Shown piece after piece: positions 24,812 through 33,260 of a DNA stretch of 64,000 nucleotides. Position numbers and translations under genes: made by a program. The stretch spans positions 41,778 through 105,777 of the forward strand of contig NZ_AWGD01000022.1 in assembly GCF_000495795.1 (NCBI RefSeq). The letters are read 5' to 3'. The stretch comes from Asticcacaulis sp. AC460 (GTDB taxonomy: Bacteria; Pseudomonadota; Alphaproteobacteria; Caulobacterales; Caulobacteraceae). Position 1 is the stretch's first letter; each line of letters starts with the position of its first letter. The notes under the pieces were generated by a model, which saw only the letters and a program-made list of their open reading frames with translations, was not told where the DNA came from and did no database searches.

Positions 24812-25588
24812 ATGAGTAAAGACAAACGGCGGCAGATCGTAACCTGGGACAGCGACACCGGGGAAGGTCAGTCCGTGAGTGGCCGGCTATCGTCGTCGCG
24901 CCTCCACGATATGCTGGCGCAGAAGCTGGCGACGGAAATCATCTCGGGCCACCGGCTGCCGGGGGACGTCCTGCCGACGGAAATGGACATGTCCATCTCG
25001 CTCGGTATTTCCCGCACCGCCGTGCGCGAAGCCATGCGAATCCTGAGTTCCAAAGGCCTGATCGAACCACGCCCCAAGCGCGGTACCTGCGTCACCGAGA
25101 AAAGTGCCTGGAATTTGCTGGATCCCGATGTCATCGGCTGGATGTTCGCAAACGAGCCCGACGACCGGCTGGTCCGCAACCTGTTCGAACTGCGGCTGAT
25201 TATCGAGCCGGCCGCCGCCGCCCTGGCCGCTCAGCGCAGAAACGTCACGCACCTGGCGCAGATGTTCAAGGCGCTTGAGATCATGGATCGCGACACCCTG
25301 TTTACCGAATCGGGCCAGCAGGCCGACAAGGACTTCCACGCCGCTCTTCTGGCGGCGGCAGATAACGACCAACTGGCCTCTTTGAACGCATCGATCGGCG
25401 CCTCGGTCGCCCTGTCGACCCGCTACAAGATCGAACATGATGTGCTGGGTTCCGACCCGGTTGCCGCCCACAGGGCCGTTTACGACGCCATCGAGCACAG
25501 TGACCCTGCCGAAGCACGCTGGTGCATGGAATCCCTGATCCGGCAGGCTCAGAAGGACATCGTCAAGAGACGCGATCCGGACACCTGA
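24812..25588 (+). CDS. GntR-family (FadR subfamily) regulator
   Basis: A 258-residue regulator with an N-terminal winged HTH (about 25-95; SISLGISRTAVREAMRIL is the recognition region) and a C-terminal FCD ligand domain (about 115-250) of the UxuR/ExuR/PdhR group. It is divergent from the hexuronate-type transporter and GH43 genes, so uronate-responsive control of that operon is the simplest reading. An alternative start is GTG at 24875, which has GGGGAAGG 7 bp upstream and would remove 21 poorly conserved residues; the ATG at 24812 has a weak ribosome-binding site. It ends 5 bp before the stop of the convergent MarR gene. Confidence 0.85.
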   Translation: MSKDKRRQIVTWDSDTGEGQSVSGRLSSSRLHDMLAQKLATEIISGHRLPGDVLPTEMDMSISLGISRTAVREAMRILSSKGLIEPRPKRGTCVTEKSAWNLLDPDVIGWMFANEPDDRLVRNLFELRLIIEPAAAALAAQRRNVTHLAQMFKALEIMDRDTLFTESGQQADKDFHAALLAAADNDQLASLNASIGASVALSTRYKIEHDVLGSDPVAAHRAVYDAIEHSDPAEARWCMESLIRQAQKDIVKRRDPDT

Positions 25589-25593
25589 GGCCC

Positions 25594-26067
25594 CTACTCC
25601 TCCGCCTCCCGCGGCGGCATGGCAGCCAGTTGGCGCAGGCCCTTCATGAAGTTATCGAAATCAACGCCCGCCAGGATTTTTTGCATCCGCTCCAGGTGCT
25701 GGCGCTGGATAAGCTTGGCCTGGGCCAGCAGTTCCCCCCCCGACTTCGTCAGGGCCAGTTGATTGGCGCGGCGGTCCATCTTGTCCACCTTCCGTCCCAC
25801 CAGATCCCGCTCCTGCAGCGCGTCGATCAACGCTACCACATTCGGCCGCTGGATTTTCAGCCGATCACCGATAACGTGCTGACGCAGACCGGGCTCGGCC
25901 TCGATCAGCATCAGCACCGACAGATCGACCGGGCGCAGCCCAATCTCCTTCATCCGGTCGATGAGCTCGGCAAACACGGCCAACTGCGCGAGGCGCAGTT
26001 GGAAACCAATCTGACTCTCCAGCAGTTCCGTCGGATCCGTTTCAACGGACGAGGTTTTCTTTTTCAA
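25594..26067 (-). CDS. MarR-family regulator, close paralogue of the ferulate-operon regulator
   Basis: A 157-residue MarR protein, about 85% identical by eye to the one at 3530-4003, with an identical DNA-recognition helix region and the wing DKMDRRANQLALTKSG. It is divergent from the IclR gene at 26262, with a 194-bp gap in which no clear palindrome was seen. No aromatic-degradation enzyme lies next to it, so its target may be the IclR gene or a distant site shared with the other copy. The near-identical HTH suggests overlapping operator specificity. Confidence 0.85.
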   Translation of the reverse strand: MKKKTSSVETDPTELLESQIGFQLRLAQLAVFAELIDRMKEIGLRPVDLSVLMLIEAEPGLRQHVIGDRLKIQRPNVVALIDALQERDLVGRKVDKMDRRANQLALTKSGGELLAQAKLIQRQHLERMQKILAGVDFDNFMKGLRQLAAMPPREAEE

Positions 26068-26261
26068 GGCGTACTCCGAATCCTTCGCGAGCGCCTAGTA
26101 TGGAACGCCTGCCTTTACCACGCCGCGCGATAGTCTTCTTCCGTCGCCACGCGAAACCAGATGATTGCATTCTCTTGCCATCCGCCATTAGCTTATGTCT
26201 AGGGTGATTCAGCAGCTGCCCCAAATCATCACCTTCGTTGCTATTAAAGGCTCCCATATCC

Positions 26262-27038
26262 ATGGCCAGTTCGCCCCAAGCACCCGATGACGCGGCAAAG
26301 GCGCCCGTCTACAGCGCGCCGGCGCTCGAAAAAGGCTTCACGATCCTGGAACTCCTGGCGGAGTTCCCTCGTGGTTTGACGATTACGGAGATGGCCGGAA
26401 AACTTGGCCTGTCCGTCAGCGAGATCTTTCGTGTCATCATGGTTATGGAACGCCTTGGCTGGCTAAGGCGCCATCCTGGCGATCGTTTCCGCGTCACCAT
26501 GCGGGTGCTTGAAGTCGGGTTCAAGGCGACTCCCGTCGATGATCTCGTTCAGACCGCCGCCCCATATATGCGCGAACTCACCAATCGCATTGAACAATCG
26601 TGCCATCTGGTCGTTCGCAACGGAAACCAAGGCATGGTGGTCTACCGTCAGCAAACCCCCGGGCCGACGGTTTTCGCAGTCCGCGTAGGCGCGCAAATCC
26701 CGCTCGAAAGCACCTGTTCCGGCCACGTCCTGCTCGCTTTCGATGCAGTGAACGATGGTCCCGTGGTCAGTAGCGTTATCGAGGATCCCGCCGTTGACCT
26801 CATGCTGCGAAAGGTGAAGTCGCGGGGCTATGAAATGATGAAGAGTACGCGCACGGTCGGCGTAACCGACATCAGTTATCCGATCTTCGGAGGCAACGGT
26901 ATCGTGCTGGCCGCCCTGACCGTCCCTTTCCTTCAGCTCATTGACGGAACACAAACGGTATTGCGCGACGAGGTCCGCCTCGTCCTACAGGAGAGCTGCC
27001 GCCAGATCTCGGAAGAACTGGGCGCGATCCTCTCGTAA
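26262..27038 (+). CDS. IclR-family transcriptional regulator (paralogue of the gene at 808)
   Basis: A 258-residue IclR protein: winged HTH at about 20-80 (LTITEMAGKLGLSVSEIFRV) and effector-binding domain from about 95 (CHLVVRNG, CSGHVLLAF, SYPIFGGNG). The ATG at 26262 follows AAAGG and gives an N-terminus matching its paralogue (MASSPQ versus MANPPK); an alternative TTG at 26238 is upstream of that site. It ends just before the long direct repeat and the stop of the convergent halogenase operon. Confidence 0.9.
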   Translation: MASSPQAPDDAAKAPVYSAPALEKGFTILELLAEFPRGLTITEMAGKLGLSVSEIFRVIMVMERLGWLRRHPGDRFRVTMRVLEVGFKATPVDDLVQTAAPYMRELTNRIEQSCHLVVRNGNQGMVVYRQQTPGPTVFAVRVGAQIPLESTCSGHVLLAFDAVNDGPVVSSVIEDPAVDLMLRKVKSRGYEMMKSTRTVGVTDISYPIFGGNGIVLAALTVPFLQLIDGTQTVLRDEVRLVLQESCRQISEELGAILS

Positions 27039-27048
27039 CCCGCGTCTT

Positions 27049-27144
27049 AGAGCGCGTTTCGATCCGGTAGAATCGGATGGGCGCTCTAAGCTTTTGTTTT
27101 TACGCGCATCCCCAAAAGTGCGTCACGCTTTTTGGGATGCACTC
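27049..27144 (+). repeat. Long direct repeat, left copy, at the 3' end of the halogenase operon
   Basis: A 96-bp element starting AGAGCGCGTTTCGATCCGG and containing GGGCGCTCTAAGCTTTTG, closing with TTTTTGGGATGCACTC. The pair AGAGCGC/GCGCTCT forms a stem. A second copy in the same orientation lies at 33398-33499. The element overlaps the last seven codons and the stop codon of the halogenase gene at 27123-28664. It resembles a repeat that is common in alphaproteobacterial genomes (recalled, not searched). Confidence 0.85.
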
Positions 27145-28664
27145 AAATACAGACCACCCGCGCTGCGGCAATTCCGGTCGATAAAGGCCTGATGGCCGGG
27201 CATCGTAGCGAGCGAGCGAGTGACGTCGTCCTCAAAATGTGCCATGCGGCGCACGAGTTCCTCCTCCGAGATCATGTCTGCGATCGGGTGGTAACGCTTC
27301 GGCTCGATATTCTGGCCGTGCATCACGGCCAACCAACTGACTTCGTTGAACAGTTCGTTGTCGTGACGGTACTGCCGCGCATTCTCTTTGAATATGGCCA
27401 AACGGTCTTCAAGCGTCTGGGGTATCGCCATGGTCCGGCAATAGTTCCAGAAGGGACTATCGTCGCGCGCGGTGGCATTATAGTGCAGAATAATAAAATC
27501 GCGGACCTGTTCATATTCCAGTCGGGTTCGACGGTTGTAATAGTCGATGTCCGGCTGGTTGAAGGTCTTGTCTGGAAAGTTGGTCATCAGTCGGGCGATG
27601 GCCGTCTGGATCAGGTGGATCGACGTCGATTCCAGCGGCTCCAGGAAACCCGACGCCAGCCCCAGGGATACGACATTTTTCTTCCAGGGGCTCTTTCGTA
27701 TGCCGGCTGTAAACCTCAGGAAATTCGGCTCCGTTAGCGGGGCACCATCCAGATCGGCATTGAGGCTGTCCAGCGCGGCATCGTCGGATATATGGGCACT
27801 GGAATAGACATGGCCGTTACCCGTTCGAGACTGGAGCGGGATGCGCCATTGCCAGCCCGATGACTTGGCGGTAGCGCGCGTATAGGGGATCGGATCGGCG
27901 ACCCGCTCACATGCACGCGCGACAGCTCGGTCACACGGCAGGTAGCGGCTCCAGTCGTCATAACCTGCCTTGAGAGTCTGCTCGATCAGCAGCCCGCGAA
28001 ATCCGGAGCAATCGATGAACAGATCGCCTTCGATGACCTCACCCGTTTCTAGGACGACGCTTTGGACGTGACCGGATTGCGGATCCTGGACCACATTCGT
28101 GATACGTCCTTCCGTCCGGATCACGCCTCGGGCCTCAGCCTGCTCGCGCATCAAACGCGCGTAAAGGCTGGCATCGAAATGGAAGGCATAGGCAATAAGG
28201 CTGAGCGCGGAATTCACCTTGGACGGGTCGGGGCGCTGGAACTTGCCGGCCCGTGCGGCCTGTATCATCAGGCTGTACCGTTCCAGCGGTGGCGCCTTGC
28301 CCAGAGCGGCATAACGCAGCCAGAAGTGGTGGAAGTGGATGCCGTCCATAGGACCGCCGTAAGGGCCAAACGGGTGGATATAGCTCTGTCCAAGCCGTCC
28401 CCAGTTGACGAACTCAATACCCGTCTTGAAGGTTGCGTTGGTTTTTCTGACGAACTCGTTTTCGTCGATTCCCAAAAGTCGGTTAAAGTAAAGGATATGC
28501 GGAATGGTCGCTTCACCGACACCGACCGTGCCGATGGCTTCGGATTCGACGACGCGGAAGGCAACCTGGTTTGCCGGCAGCAGTTTCGACATACCGGCGG
28601 CCGCCATCCATCCGGCGGTTCCCCCCCCGACGATAACAACTTTGCGAATTCTCAAATCTTGCAT
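27123..28664 (-). CDS. Flavin-dependent (tryptophan-type) halogenase, operon gene 4
   Basis: A 513-residue FADH2-dependent halogenase with every diagnostic motif: FAD-binding GGGTAGWMAA at 13-22, the catalytic lysine Lys80 in ATFKTGIEFVNW, the WQWRIP motif at 271-276 that suppresses monooxygenase chemistry, and Glu345 in LEPLESTSI. Such enzymes make hypohalous acid at the flavin and pass it to the lysine, which halogenates an indole or other electron-rich aromatic ring. A flavin reductase is needed and none is in this window. The last residues (SASQKA) and stop lie in the direct repeat. It is 28 bp downstream of the previous halogenase gene. Confidence 0.92.
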   Translation of the reverse strand: MQDLRIRKVVIVGGGTAGWMAAAGMSKLLPANQVAFRVVESEAIGTVGVGEATIPHILYFNRLLGIDENEFVRKTNATFKTGIEFVNWGRLGQSYIHPFGPYGGPMDGIHFHHFWLRYAALGKAPPLERYSLMIQAARAGKFQRPDPSKVNSALSLIAYAFHFDASLYARLMREQAEARGVIRTEGRITNVVQDPQSGHVQSVVLETGEVIEGDLFIDCSGFRGLLIEQTLKAGYDDWSRYLPCDRAVARACERVADPIPYTRATAKSSGWQWRIPLQSRTGNGHVYSSAHISDDAALDSLNADLDGAPLTEPNFLRFTAGIRKSPWKKNVVSLGLASGFLEPLESTSIHLIQTAIARLMTNFPDKTFNQPDIDYYNRRTRLEYEQVRDFIILHYNATARDDSPFWNYCRTMAIPQTLEDRLAIFKENARQYRHDNELFNEVSWLAVMHGQNIEPKRYHPIADMISEEELVRRMAHFEDDVTRSLATMPGHQAFIDRNCRSAGGLYLSASQKA

Positions 28665-28692
28665 GATGTGGCTTTGCGGTTGGCGCTAAAAA

Positions 28693-30198
28693 TCAGGCCC
28701 CTACAGCGGGGCAGTAGCTTTGCAGAAAGGCAGCGTGGGTGGGCATGCGGCCAGCTTCGGCGTGCATGGCCTGACGCATGGAGTCAAGGCTGTCCCTGAC
28801 GGCATCAGACGGCAGCATGGCGATCACAGGGTCAAAGCTTCGCGGCATGATGCCCTGGCCCAGGAAAACGGCGATCCAGCTCGGGCGTCCGAACAGTTCC
28901 TCCCTGTAGGCATAGGTCCGACCTGCCGTTCGGAACAAGTCGATCTTGTGACTGAGGCTATCGGGAATGCTCATGTTGCGGCAGTAGTTCCAGAATGGCG
29001 TGTCGTCGCGTTCGGTCGCATTGTAATGCAGGATAATGAAGTCGCGCACCTGCTCGAACTCGGTCTGCATGTGCTGGTTATATTCCTTGCGCACCACCTC
29101 GGGCAGCGAAGCGTCCGGGAACAGGGCGATAAAGCGGCTGATGCCTTCCTGGATCAGATAGATCGAGGTCGATTCCAGTGGCTCAAGAAAACCGGCCGAC
29201 AGACCGATGGCGACGCAGTTGTTCTTCCAGAAGGCGTGACGGTGCCCAGCCTTGAAGCGAATTTTACGAGGCGATGCCATGGCCTCGCCGTCAAGATTGG
29301 CGAGCAGGATCGCGGTGGCTTCGTCGTCCTCCATGAAGGCGCTGCTGTAGATATGGCCGTTGCCGGTGCGGGTCTGGGTCGGGATCCGCCACTGCCAGCC
29401 CGCGGTCCGGGCCGTCGAGCGCGTATAGGGCAACAGCGGACCGGCGTGGGCGCAAGGCACAGCCTGCGCCGTGTCGCATGGCAACCAGTGGCTCCAGTCA
29501 TGATAACCAACACCCAGGGTTTTGCCGATCAGAAGCGCGCTGAACCCCGTGCAGTCGAAGAAGAGTTCGCCGTCAATCGTCTCGCCCGTGTCGAGTCTCA
29601 GTGCGGTGATGTCGCCTGATTCCGGCGCCTGAAGGATGTCCTCGACCTTCCCCTCGACACGGCGCACGCCCCGCGCCTCCGCATAGCTGCGCAGGTAGCG
29701 TGCATACAGGGTGGCGTCGAAATGATAGGCATAGCGAAGATGACTGCGCGGCGAATTTGTCGTTCCTGGCAGGTCAAACCGGCTTTGGCGGGAAGCAACG
29801 GCGGACATGCTGTAGGCGTCGATAGGATAAGCATTGCCGTCAGCGCGGCTGCGCAGCCAGTACTGATGGAACTCGTAACCATTCATATCGACGCCATGGC
29901 CGCCGAACGGATGGATATAGGCATCCCCCTTGCGCCCCCAGTCGACGAATTCGATGCCCAGCTTGAAGGTGGCGTGGGTCGCCTTCATGAACTCGTCTTC
30001 ACGAATGCCGAGGTGACGGTTGAAATTGATGATCTCGGGAATGGTCGCCTCGCCGACACCGATCGTGCCGATCTGGTCAGACTCGACCAGGGTGACCGAC
30101 ACGAACTTCGGATCGAGTTGGCTGGACAGCGCCGCCGCAGTCATCCAGCCCGCGGATCCACCGCCCAGAATGACGATCTTCTTCAGATACGAGGTCAT
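28693..30198 (-). CDS. Flavin-dependent (tryptophan-type) halogenase, operon gene 3
   Basis: A 501-residue halogenase with FAD motif GGGSAGWMTA at 12-21, catalytic Lys79 in ATFKLGIEFVDW, the WQWRIP motif and LEPLESTSIYLIQ. It is clearly paralogous to genes 1 and 4 but not nearly identical, so the copies are old and probably differ in substrate or regioselectivity. Its start overlaps the stop of gene 2 by four bases (ATGA), so translation is coupled. The substrate cannot be read from the sequence; relatives in Brevundimonas (BrvH) and Xanthomonas accept free indole. Confidence 0.92.
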   Translation of the reverse strand: MTSYLKKIVILGGGSAGWMTAAALSSQLDPKFVSVTLVESDQIGTIGVGEATIPEIINFNRHLGIREDEFMKATHATFKLGIEFVDWGRKGDAYIHPFGGHGVDMNGYEFHQYWLRSRADGNAYPIDAYSMSAVASRQSRFDLPGTTNSPRSHLRYAYHFDATLYARYLRSYAEARGVRRVEGKVEDILQAPESGDITALRLDTGETIDGELFFDCTGFSALLIGKTLGVGYHDWSHWLPCDTAQAVPCAHAGPLLPYTRSTARTAGWQWRIPTQTRTGNGHIYSSAFMEDDEATAILLANLDGEAMASPRKIRFKAGHRHAFWKNNCVAIGLSAGFLEPLESTSIYLIQEGISRFIALFPDASLPEVVRKEYNQHMQTEFEQVRDFIILHYNATERDDTPFWNYCRNMSIPDSLSHKIDLFRTAGRTYAYREELFGRPSWIAVFLGQGIMPRSFDPVIAMLPSDAVRDSLDSMRQAMHAEAGRMPTHAAFLQSYCPAVGA

Positions 30199-31682
30199 GC
30201 CTCACCTTTTTGTTGTCGAAGATATTTGGTCAGACCGTTCAGATAGGCTCCATGCGGTGGCATGGATCGGATCGCACTGTCGATGTTGTTACGAAGTGCC
30301 TCCAGATACTGCCTGATCCTGGCATTGTCCGCGCCATCAACAATGCGATCATACCGTAACGGCCGGCGCCCCATTCCGTAGTGAAGAATGAGCCAGTCCT
30401 CCGGACCGAACGGTTCCAGGTCGTAAGCGACATGCAGACCGCGGCTTTCAAACTGTTCGATCTTGCGTATCAGGCGTTCATCGGCTGGTGTGAGGGCGGC
30501 GCCCCAGTACGGAGCCCCGTCCACGGGTTGCGTCTCGAACAGGGCGCGCGTGAACAGGTCGGCATGGACATAATCCGCCAGGGCCTGGCGATTATACTCA
30601 CGGCGCTCAACCGAAAGGTCATCCGATACAGGCAAAAGGGGCAGCAGGCGTTCGATATCCCGCTGAAGCAGGAGCATGGGGGCTATGGTGACGGGTTCCG
30701 CCACACAAGCCGCGTGACCAATGCCGACACAGTTGCCGACCCAGGCCATGTCGCGCCAGCCGATATCGACGATCGCCGACCTTTCCGGCCCCGTGGCAAA
30801 CGCGGCCTGGACCTCCGTGTCCGAATCCGGACTCGTGATCGTCAGCATGAGGTTAGAGCTGCGCAAGGCAGTCTTTGCCTGCCAGCCATAAGGCATACCG
30901 CTGATCGTCGTAACGGCCTGGCCGGGCGTTTCCGTTTCCGTGCGTGTCAGATAGGCATGCAGGCGCCGGGCGCTGTGACGCTCGCCTGCAATGTGCGACA
31001 AAAGCGTCGCCTGCGCCCCTGTGGCATCGATCCACAAATCGGCCGTCAGGGTCTGACCGTCGCTCAGGTGAATGGCGTTAATAACGCCATCGGCGGCATC
31101 AATCGCAGAAATATCTGCGGCGATCTTCCGCACGCCGCTACGTGTGGCAGCGCGCTCGAACAAGGATCCGTAGGCCGAAGCGTCAAATTGATAGCCGTAT
31201 TCCGCCCGCGACAACGGGTGGCCAGGGTCTTCCGGGGGATGGGCAAAGACGCCGCGTCGGGCCGCCACGGCCGATACCAGAAACGGCTCCAGAGCTGCTT
31301 GCCCCTGTTGCGTCAGGTAATGTTGAAACGTCGCGCCTTCCAGGACCGGCAGAGGCAGATGAAATGCCTGAACCCAGTCCAACCGGCGCGCGCCCCAGTT
31401 CGTGAAATGCGTTCCATATGAAAAGGTCGTGTCGCTGTCCAGGATCAGATCCGGCTCGGAGACCCCCAATGAAAGGTTGAAATCGTAGGCCGCGGGCGAG
31501 GTCAGGTTGCCGTAGAAGACGTCGGTATCAGCGTCCGACATACCCGCAATCCAGATCACGTTGAGCGAACTGCAAAGATAAGGTGCCAAAGCGGCGCAAA
31601 CCTGCTGAGCGGCCAAACCACCACCGCAGACGACAATTTGACGGCCCACAATTTGAGCGGCCGACGTATCAGATGTTCCCAT
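30195..31682 (-). CDS. Degenerate halogenase-like flavoprotein, operon gene 2
   Basis: A 495-residue protein that aligns along its whole length with the neighbouring halogenases but lacks their active-site residues. The dinucleotide motif is CGGGLAAQQV. The catalytic Lys is replaced by Ser88 in DTTFSYGTHFTNW, the WxWxIP motif reads GWQAKT, and the LEPLESTSI segment reads VAEPVTIAP. The frame is intact and coupled on both sides (3-bp gap from gene 1, ATGA overlap into gene 3), so it is maintained rather than decaying. It may be a partner subunit, a substrate or flavin carrier, or a flavoenzyme with another chemistry; it is unlikely to halogenate by the known mechanism. Confidence 0.8.
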   Translation of the reverse strand: MGTSDTSAAQIVGRQIVVCGGGLAAQQVCAALAPYLCSSLNVIWIAGMSDADTDVFYGNLTSPAAYDFNLSLGVSEPDLILDSDTTFSYGTHFTNWGARRLDWVQAFHLPLPVLEGATFQHYLTQQGQAALEPFLVSAVAARRGVFAHPPEDPGHPLSRAEYGYQFDASAYGSLFERAATRSGVRKIAADISAIDAADGVINAIHLSDGQTLTADLWIDATGAQATLLSHIAGERHSARRLHAYLTRTETETPGQAVTTISGMPYGWQAKTALRSSNLMLTITSPDSDTEVQAAFATGPERSAIVDIGWRDMAWVGNCVGIGHAACVAEPVTIAPMLLLQRDIERLLPLLPVSDDLSVERREYNRQALADYVHADLFTRALFETQPVDGAPYWGAALTPADERLIRKIEQFESRGLHVAYDLEPFGPEDWLILHYGMGRRPLRYDRIVDGADNARIRQYLEALRNNIDSAIRSMPPHGAYLNGLTKYLRQQKGEA

Positions 31683-31685
31683 GGT

Positions 31686-33227
31686 TTACCCTACCTGCGC
31701 GACCAAGGGACCGGTGTCAGACGCCGCCCCCATTTGGCGGATGTAGTCCTTATGGTCGGGCGTCGCCGAAACTGCGGCCTTCACCCGTTGCCGTAAGTCC
31801 TCCGAGCTCTGAATCAATGCATCCTGCACCATCCGGTTGACACGGGGATCATAATTGCGAGGTAACAGGTTCTGCCCCGTCATGACGGCAATCCAGCTTG
31901 GTGGCAAGAAAACGCCGAACTCATAACGGATGAGTTGCCCCCGAGTAAGCCATATCTGGATTTTTTCCTCCAGACTGTCGGGAAGTTTCAAGTTTCGGAA
32001 ATGCCGCCACATCTCGGTGTCGTCGCGCTGGGTCGCAACATAGTGCAGTAGAAGGAAGTCGCGCACACGTTCAAAATTCACCCCCATACGCCGATTGTAT
32101 TCATCGATATCTGATTGCAGAAATCTCTTGTCAGGGAAGATATGCAGTAATTCCGTGATGCCTTCCTGAATCAGATGGATCGAGGTCGATTCGAGCGGCT
32201 CCAGGAAACCAGCGGCAAGCCCGATGGCCACGACATTGCGATTCCAGAACGCCTTGCGTCGGCCGGTCGTGAAATAGAGTTGACGCGGGTCAGCCAGTGT
32301 TGGCGCATCCAGATTGCCGAGCAGGCGATGTGCCGCGTCTTCGTCACTGATGAAACTGCTGCAGTAGACGTAGCCATTGCCCGTTCGATGCTGCAAAGGG
32401 ATCCGCCATTGCCATCCGGCTTCGAGGGCTGTCGCGCGCGTGAACGGCGTCAAACTGCCGCGCGATTCGCACGGCACAGCCAGGGCCCGATTGCATGGCA
32501 GCCACTGGCTCCAATCGTCATAGCCCGTTTTCAGCGCCTGCTCGATGAGGAGGCCGCGAAAACCCGAACAATCGACATAAAGATCGGCGGCCACAACCTC
32601 ACCACTGTCCAGTGTCATCGAAGCGACGTGGCCTGTTTCGGCGTCCAGTCTTGTATCAACGACCTTGCCCTGGCGTCTAACCACGCCCCGCGCCTCGGCA
32701 AACTGACGCAGGAAGGCGGCGTAACGTGTCGCGTCGAATTGGTAGGCATATCCGAAAGTCGATTCGATCCGGGTCCTGTCGTTCGAGGGATGACGAAACC
32801 GGTTGGCTTCAGCGATAGAGGTAGGAAAGGCATAGTCGTCAAGATGGGAGGCCAGGCCAAGCTTCTGCAGGCGCAGCCAATGCTGATAGAAGGCAATGCC
32901 ATCGATGGGCTCGCCGTAATCACCAAATGGATGAATGTAACGGTCGCCGATACGGCCCCAGTTGCAAAACTCGATGCCGAGTTTGAATGTCGCTTCGGTC
33001 GCCTTCATAAAGGTGACTTCGTCTATGTTAAGGGCCGTATTGAAATTACGGATGTGAGGCAGGGTGGCTTCACCAACGCCAACCGTGCCGATTTCGTCGG
33101 ATTCCACGAGAGTAATGGAAATCGGCAGCCTCTTAAATTCATGCGCCAGGGCGGATGCCGCCATCCATCCCGCCGTACCACCGCCCACAATGCATATGCT
33201 TTTTATGGCTTGGGGATGATCGCTCAT
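31686..33227 (-). CDS. Flavin-dependent (tryptophan-type) halogenase, operon gene 1
   Basis: A 513-residue halogenase with VGGGTAGWMAA near the N-terminus, catalytic Lys82 in ATFKLGIEFCNW, the WQWRIP motif, and LEPLESTSIHLIQ. It is the first gene of the four-gene operon. The ATG at 33227 is preferred because AGAGGA lies 8 bp upstream; an upstream in-frame ATG at 33260 lacks a ribosome-binding site and adds 11 unconserved residues. The C-terminal region holds the conserved PRNYDPRVNRMV block that positions the second substrate lobe in this branch. Confidence 0.92.
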   Translation of the reverse strand: MSDHPQAIKSICIVGGGTAGWMAASALAHEFKRLPISITLVESDEIGTVGVGEATLPHIRNFNTALNIDEVTFMKATEATFKLGIEFCNWGRIGDRYIHPFGDYGEPIDGIAFYQHWLRLQKLGLASHLDDYAFPTSIAEANRFRHPSNDRTRIESTFGYAYQFDATRYAAFLRQFAEARGVVRRQGKVVDTRLDAETGHVASMTLDSGEVVAADLYVDCSGFRGLLIEQALKTGYDDWSQWLPCNRALAVPCESRGSLTPFTRATALEAGWQWRIPLQHRTGNGYVYCSSFISDEDAAHRLLGNLDAPTLADPRQLYFTTGRRKAFWNRNVVAIGLAAGFLEPLESTSIHLIQEGITELLHIFPDKRFLQSDIDEYNRRMGVNFERVRDFLLLHYVATQRDDTEMWRHFRNLKLPDSLEEKIQIWLTRGQLIRYEFGVFLPPSWIAVMTGQNLLPRNYDPRVNRMVQDALIQSSEDLRQRVKAAVSATPDHKDYIRQMGAASDTGPLVAQVG

Positions 33228-33260
33228 GCTGGGGGTCCTCTCTGCCGCAGTATCAGGCAT

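Noticed and set aside
24544..24858. 104-codon minus-strand frame in the MFS/FadR intergenic region
   Set aside because: It overlaps the FadR-type regulator start region, lacks a ribosome-binding site and has no recognisable features.
30195..31682. Calling the degenerate halogenase a pseudogene
   Set aside because: The frame is intact at normal length, with translational coupling on both sides. The substitutions affect whole motifs coherently rather than randomly, so it is annotated as a CDS.
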